From assembly GCA_032716605.1 (NCBI GenBank), contig CM064506.1, positions 1,650,493-1,714,492 of the forward strand: 64,000 bases of DNA. Reading direction: 5' to 3'. Positions 62,099 through 64,000 of the stretch are shown piece by piece. Below the pieces are notes generated by a model that saw nothing but the letters and a program-made list of their open reading frames with translations, had not been told where the DNA came from and made no database searches. This DNA comes from Paralithodes platypus (taxonomy: Eukaryota > Arthropoda > Malacostraca > Decapoda > Lithodidae). Numbering within the stretch: position 1 is the first letter of the stretch; every line of letters starts with the position of its first letter. Position numbers and translations under genes: made by a program.

Positions 62099-62214
62099 AT
62101 ACGGTAATGTAGTTTCTGTTGGCATATTTTGTTACAGCTTACTTTTTTGAAACTTTCACCATTTCTTTCTCTTTGGTAAACCATGTACTGTATTAAATTT
62201 GTTGACCTACCAAT

Positions 62215-62290
62215 ATTTTGACAATGCGGGCTCGATCCACCGACCCTTTGATCAGCAGCCGACGTGCCTGACTATGCCACGGCTCTTATT
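62215..62290 (-). mobile_element. tRNA-derived SINE head
   Basis: On the - strand GAGCCGTGGCATAGTCAGGC (A-box region), CTGCTGATCAAAGGGTC and GGTGGATCGAGCCCGCATTG (B-box) resemble a Leu/Ser-type tRNA head. The acceptor stem does not pair. Confidence 0.55.
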
Positions 62291-62291
62291 A

Positions 62292-62445
62292 GTCTTTATT
62301 ATTGTAGAAGCATGGATCAGATTATAGTTTATAGTTCAAATTATGCTTTTGAAAGTGATAAAGTGGTGAAAATCATGTTATTTCAGGTTTATTTTCTTGT
62401 ATTCCTTCTCGTAGTCATTAAAGTCTTTAAACAAAAATGCTCCAG
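62292..62445 (+). repeat. Dispersed repeat shared with 23392-23545
   Basis: It matches the complement of 23392-23545 over about 150 bp. The class is unknown. A stretch to about 62900 with no recognised relatives follows. Confidence 0.6.
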
Positions 62446-62941
62446 TGCCCTCCCTTCCACTTCTATCAGACCCTTCTTTGATTTTGTTTGGGATCTCTGT
62501 TCTACAATGAAAGGCAAGTATAAATAATAGCCTTTTGTGGTAATAAGTTTCATTGAGTTCACAGTATTTTAAAGTTAATTGGTGGGTTGGTGATATGAAT
62601 TTATAATCCTATACATTCCAGTCTTCAAACCAAATTATTAGTTTAACCCTCTGTTCTTTCTTGATCCTCCCTGTTGCGGTGACTGGGGCCTTGACTCCAA
62701 CCTCCATGACGGTGATCTGAAGCACAAGATTGTGCGGCTTTGGTCAGCTGGGCTGCCTGGGTTTCCCTCCCTGTGGTGGTCTGAGGCGGAGTTTATTGGT
62801 CCAGCTCAAACACCACTTGGATAGACACTAAAAGAGGAGACGGAGACTCTGACGCCTGTGTAGTTATCTGGAGAAAACGGCACATTTAACATCCAGAAGA
62901 ATACGGTATGTGTGGGGATGCTTACTTTACTCCCATTTCCA

Positions 62942-63137
62942 TTAACCCCTTCTGTACTGTAAAGTTCAAATTCTGGCAAATATTAGATTTTACTCAGATT
63001 AGGAAGAGTCTACCAATGAAAAGGCTAGGCATGTCAATTGATCACTTTTCCTGTCCTATATCCCTACCAAGCTTCATAAAATTTACATGTAGGCTGTAGG
63101 TGAACAAAAATCTATCTCGCTGGTACAGAAGAGGTTA
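62942..63137. mobile_element. TTAA-2 MITE, diverged
   Basis: TTAACCCCTTCTGTACTGTA opens and CTCGCTGGTACAGAAGAGG with TTAT closes. The body TTCTGGCAAATATTAGATTT and AGGAAGAGTCTACCAATG is the reverse orientation of the family. Confidence 0.7.
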
Positions 63138-63171
63138 TTCTGGTAGTTTGCACTTGGTCCCTTTTAGCTTG

Positions 63172-63345
63172 AGAACTACAGTACAGTCCTCCCTCGGGTA
63201 GCGTGGGTATATCGTACTGGGACCGCGCCGCGCTACGCAAACACGCGCTACACAAAGCAAAGAACTTATGGGATTAATTCTATTGGTTCTGGCCACTTCC
63301 CCAAAGTCACCTTTTTGACCCATTTACCACCCAATTTATCTATTT
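63172..63345. mobile_element. Possible pogo/Tigger-like terminal region
   Basis: ACAGTACAGTCCTCCCTCGG, then GCGCTACGCAAACACGCGCT and a GGGATTAATTC..GGTTCTGGCCAC stretch, resembles the ends of pogo-group elements. In those a CAGT.. terminus is followed by repeated 'CGC-TA-CGCAA' phrases. No opposite end was found in the window. Confidence 0.3.
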
Positions 63346-63683
63346 ATTTGTCAGTATTATTACGTTGGCAACATACCTTCATACTAGGGGTCAATAATAT
63401 ATCCAATTAAGACCATTGGTACTATGAAATGCCATTTATTTGACACGAAAACAATGCTGCTCAGCTGTAGTACAACAATAACAAACCACATGTCTGCGTG
63501 AGAGGCAGGCGGCGGCAGCTTGGCTAAACTTGCCAACAATCTACCGCCTTCATTAGAGTTATAGTTTAATGTATTTTTCTTTGGCTTTTACTAATTATAA
63601 ATATTATTTGGTAAAATGAAATTCAATTCCATAAGAGTAAATTATAATAAAATTTTATTGCATACAGAAATAACTCGGGTTTA

Positions 63684-63684
<1 letters not shown>

Positions 63685-63740
<56 letters not shown>

Positions 63741-63782
63741 ACTCAACAATAACACACACACACTGACTCAACAATAACACAC
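63685..63782. repeat. (AC)n with tandem ACACTGACTCAACAATAAC
   Basis: An AC tract of about 55 bp is followed by two copies of CACACTGACTCAACAATAAC. Confidence 0.95.
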
Positions 63783-64000
63783 GGAAAATCAGCTGACGAA
63801 TCTCGGGTGTTTCAAATTAACTTGCATTGAAAGTATATTCGTTGTATAAGGCCATCCATGGTTTTGGAAGTTTATAAATGTGTCTTATACACGCCGGTAT
63901 ATACGGGTCTGACGAGTCTGCCGTCACAGGCCGACAGATGCCGACCAGCAGCCACCCGCCACGAGCGCTACATAAACAAAGCGTGTTAGATGCTGACTCG

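Overview
This is eukaryotic, repeat-saturated intergenic and intronic DNA, most probably from an arthropod and by inference a decapod crustacean. Short interstitial TTAGG (AACCT) runs, the arthropod telomere unit, recur near 8.7, 9.05, 14.73, 15.25, 50.8 and 52.8 kb. There are long dinucleotide tracts, CR1-like and RTE-like LINE tails, a Penelope-like fragment and many small DNA transposons. No operons, ribosome binding sites or bacterial genes are visible. Species-level assignment is inference.

The one recognisable host gene is a kelch-like (BTB-kelch) locus on the + strand from about 22.7 to 33.6 kb. Six exon pieces with matching splice sites and phases can be read: a start exon (22831-22887), two BTB exons (24837-24959, 25820-25952), a kelch exon split by a transposon (27659-27679 plus 28861-28923) and two more kelch exons (32386-32493, 33430-33590). 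The second BTB exon carries a one-base frameshift. No BACK domain or first kelch blades are found between the BTB and kelch parts. A 1,173-bp hAT element with an 8-bp target duplication sits inside the first kelch exon. The locus therefore looks like a decayed or disrupted copy. A possible first exon of another gene lies on the - strand near 9.7 kb.

The rest is mobile DNA. I use working names. TTAA-1 to TTAA-6 are six piggyBac-like MITE families with TTAA target duplications (TTAA-1 at 282, 724 and 5717; TTAA-2 at more than ten sites; TTAA-3 at 26721, 34021 and 54414; TTAA-4 at 18544, 45549 and 58993; TTAA-5 at 38768 and 60568; TTAA-6 at 56738). MITE-Q and MITE-O are two other short inverted-repeat families. 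FB-1 and FB-2 are foldback elements. RET-C is a retroposon with an (AAC)n tail and 7-13-bp duplications, in eight copies. LINE-G is an RTE-like LINE whose 3' end runs into (GATA)n. Three hAT elements have 8-bp duplications (16194-16857, 27680-28852, 58665-59827). tRNA-derived SINEs occur at eleven or more places.

Layout: 0-14 kb holds TTAA MITEs, LINE pieces and microsatellites. 14-22 kb holds a palindromic satellite block built from a roughly 480-bp hairpin module and GTTACTTATTCGAATAAGTAAC-like arrays (written in full only as a core below), broken by a hAT and a TTAA-4 cluster. 22-34 kb is the kelch locus with LINEs in its introns. 34-48 kb holds LINE and SINE nests and a 210-bp satellite. 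48-54 kb holds a TTAA-2 array and a 3-kb inverted-repeat structure. 54-64 kb holds a Penelope-like fragment, RET-C copies, a nested hAT and more MITEs. Several insertions are proven inside the window because an uninterrupted copy of the same target repeat is also present.
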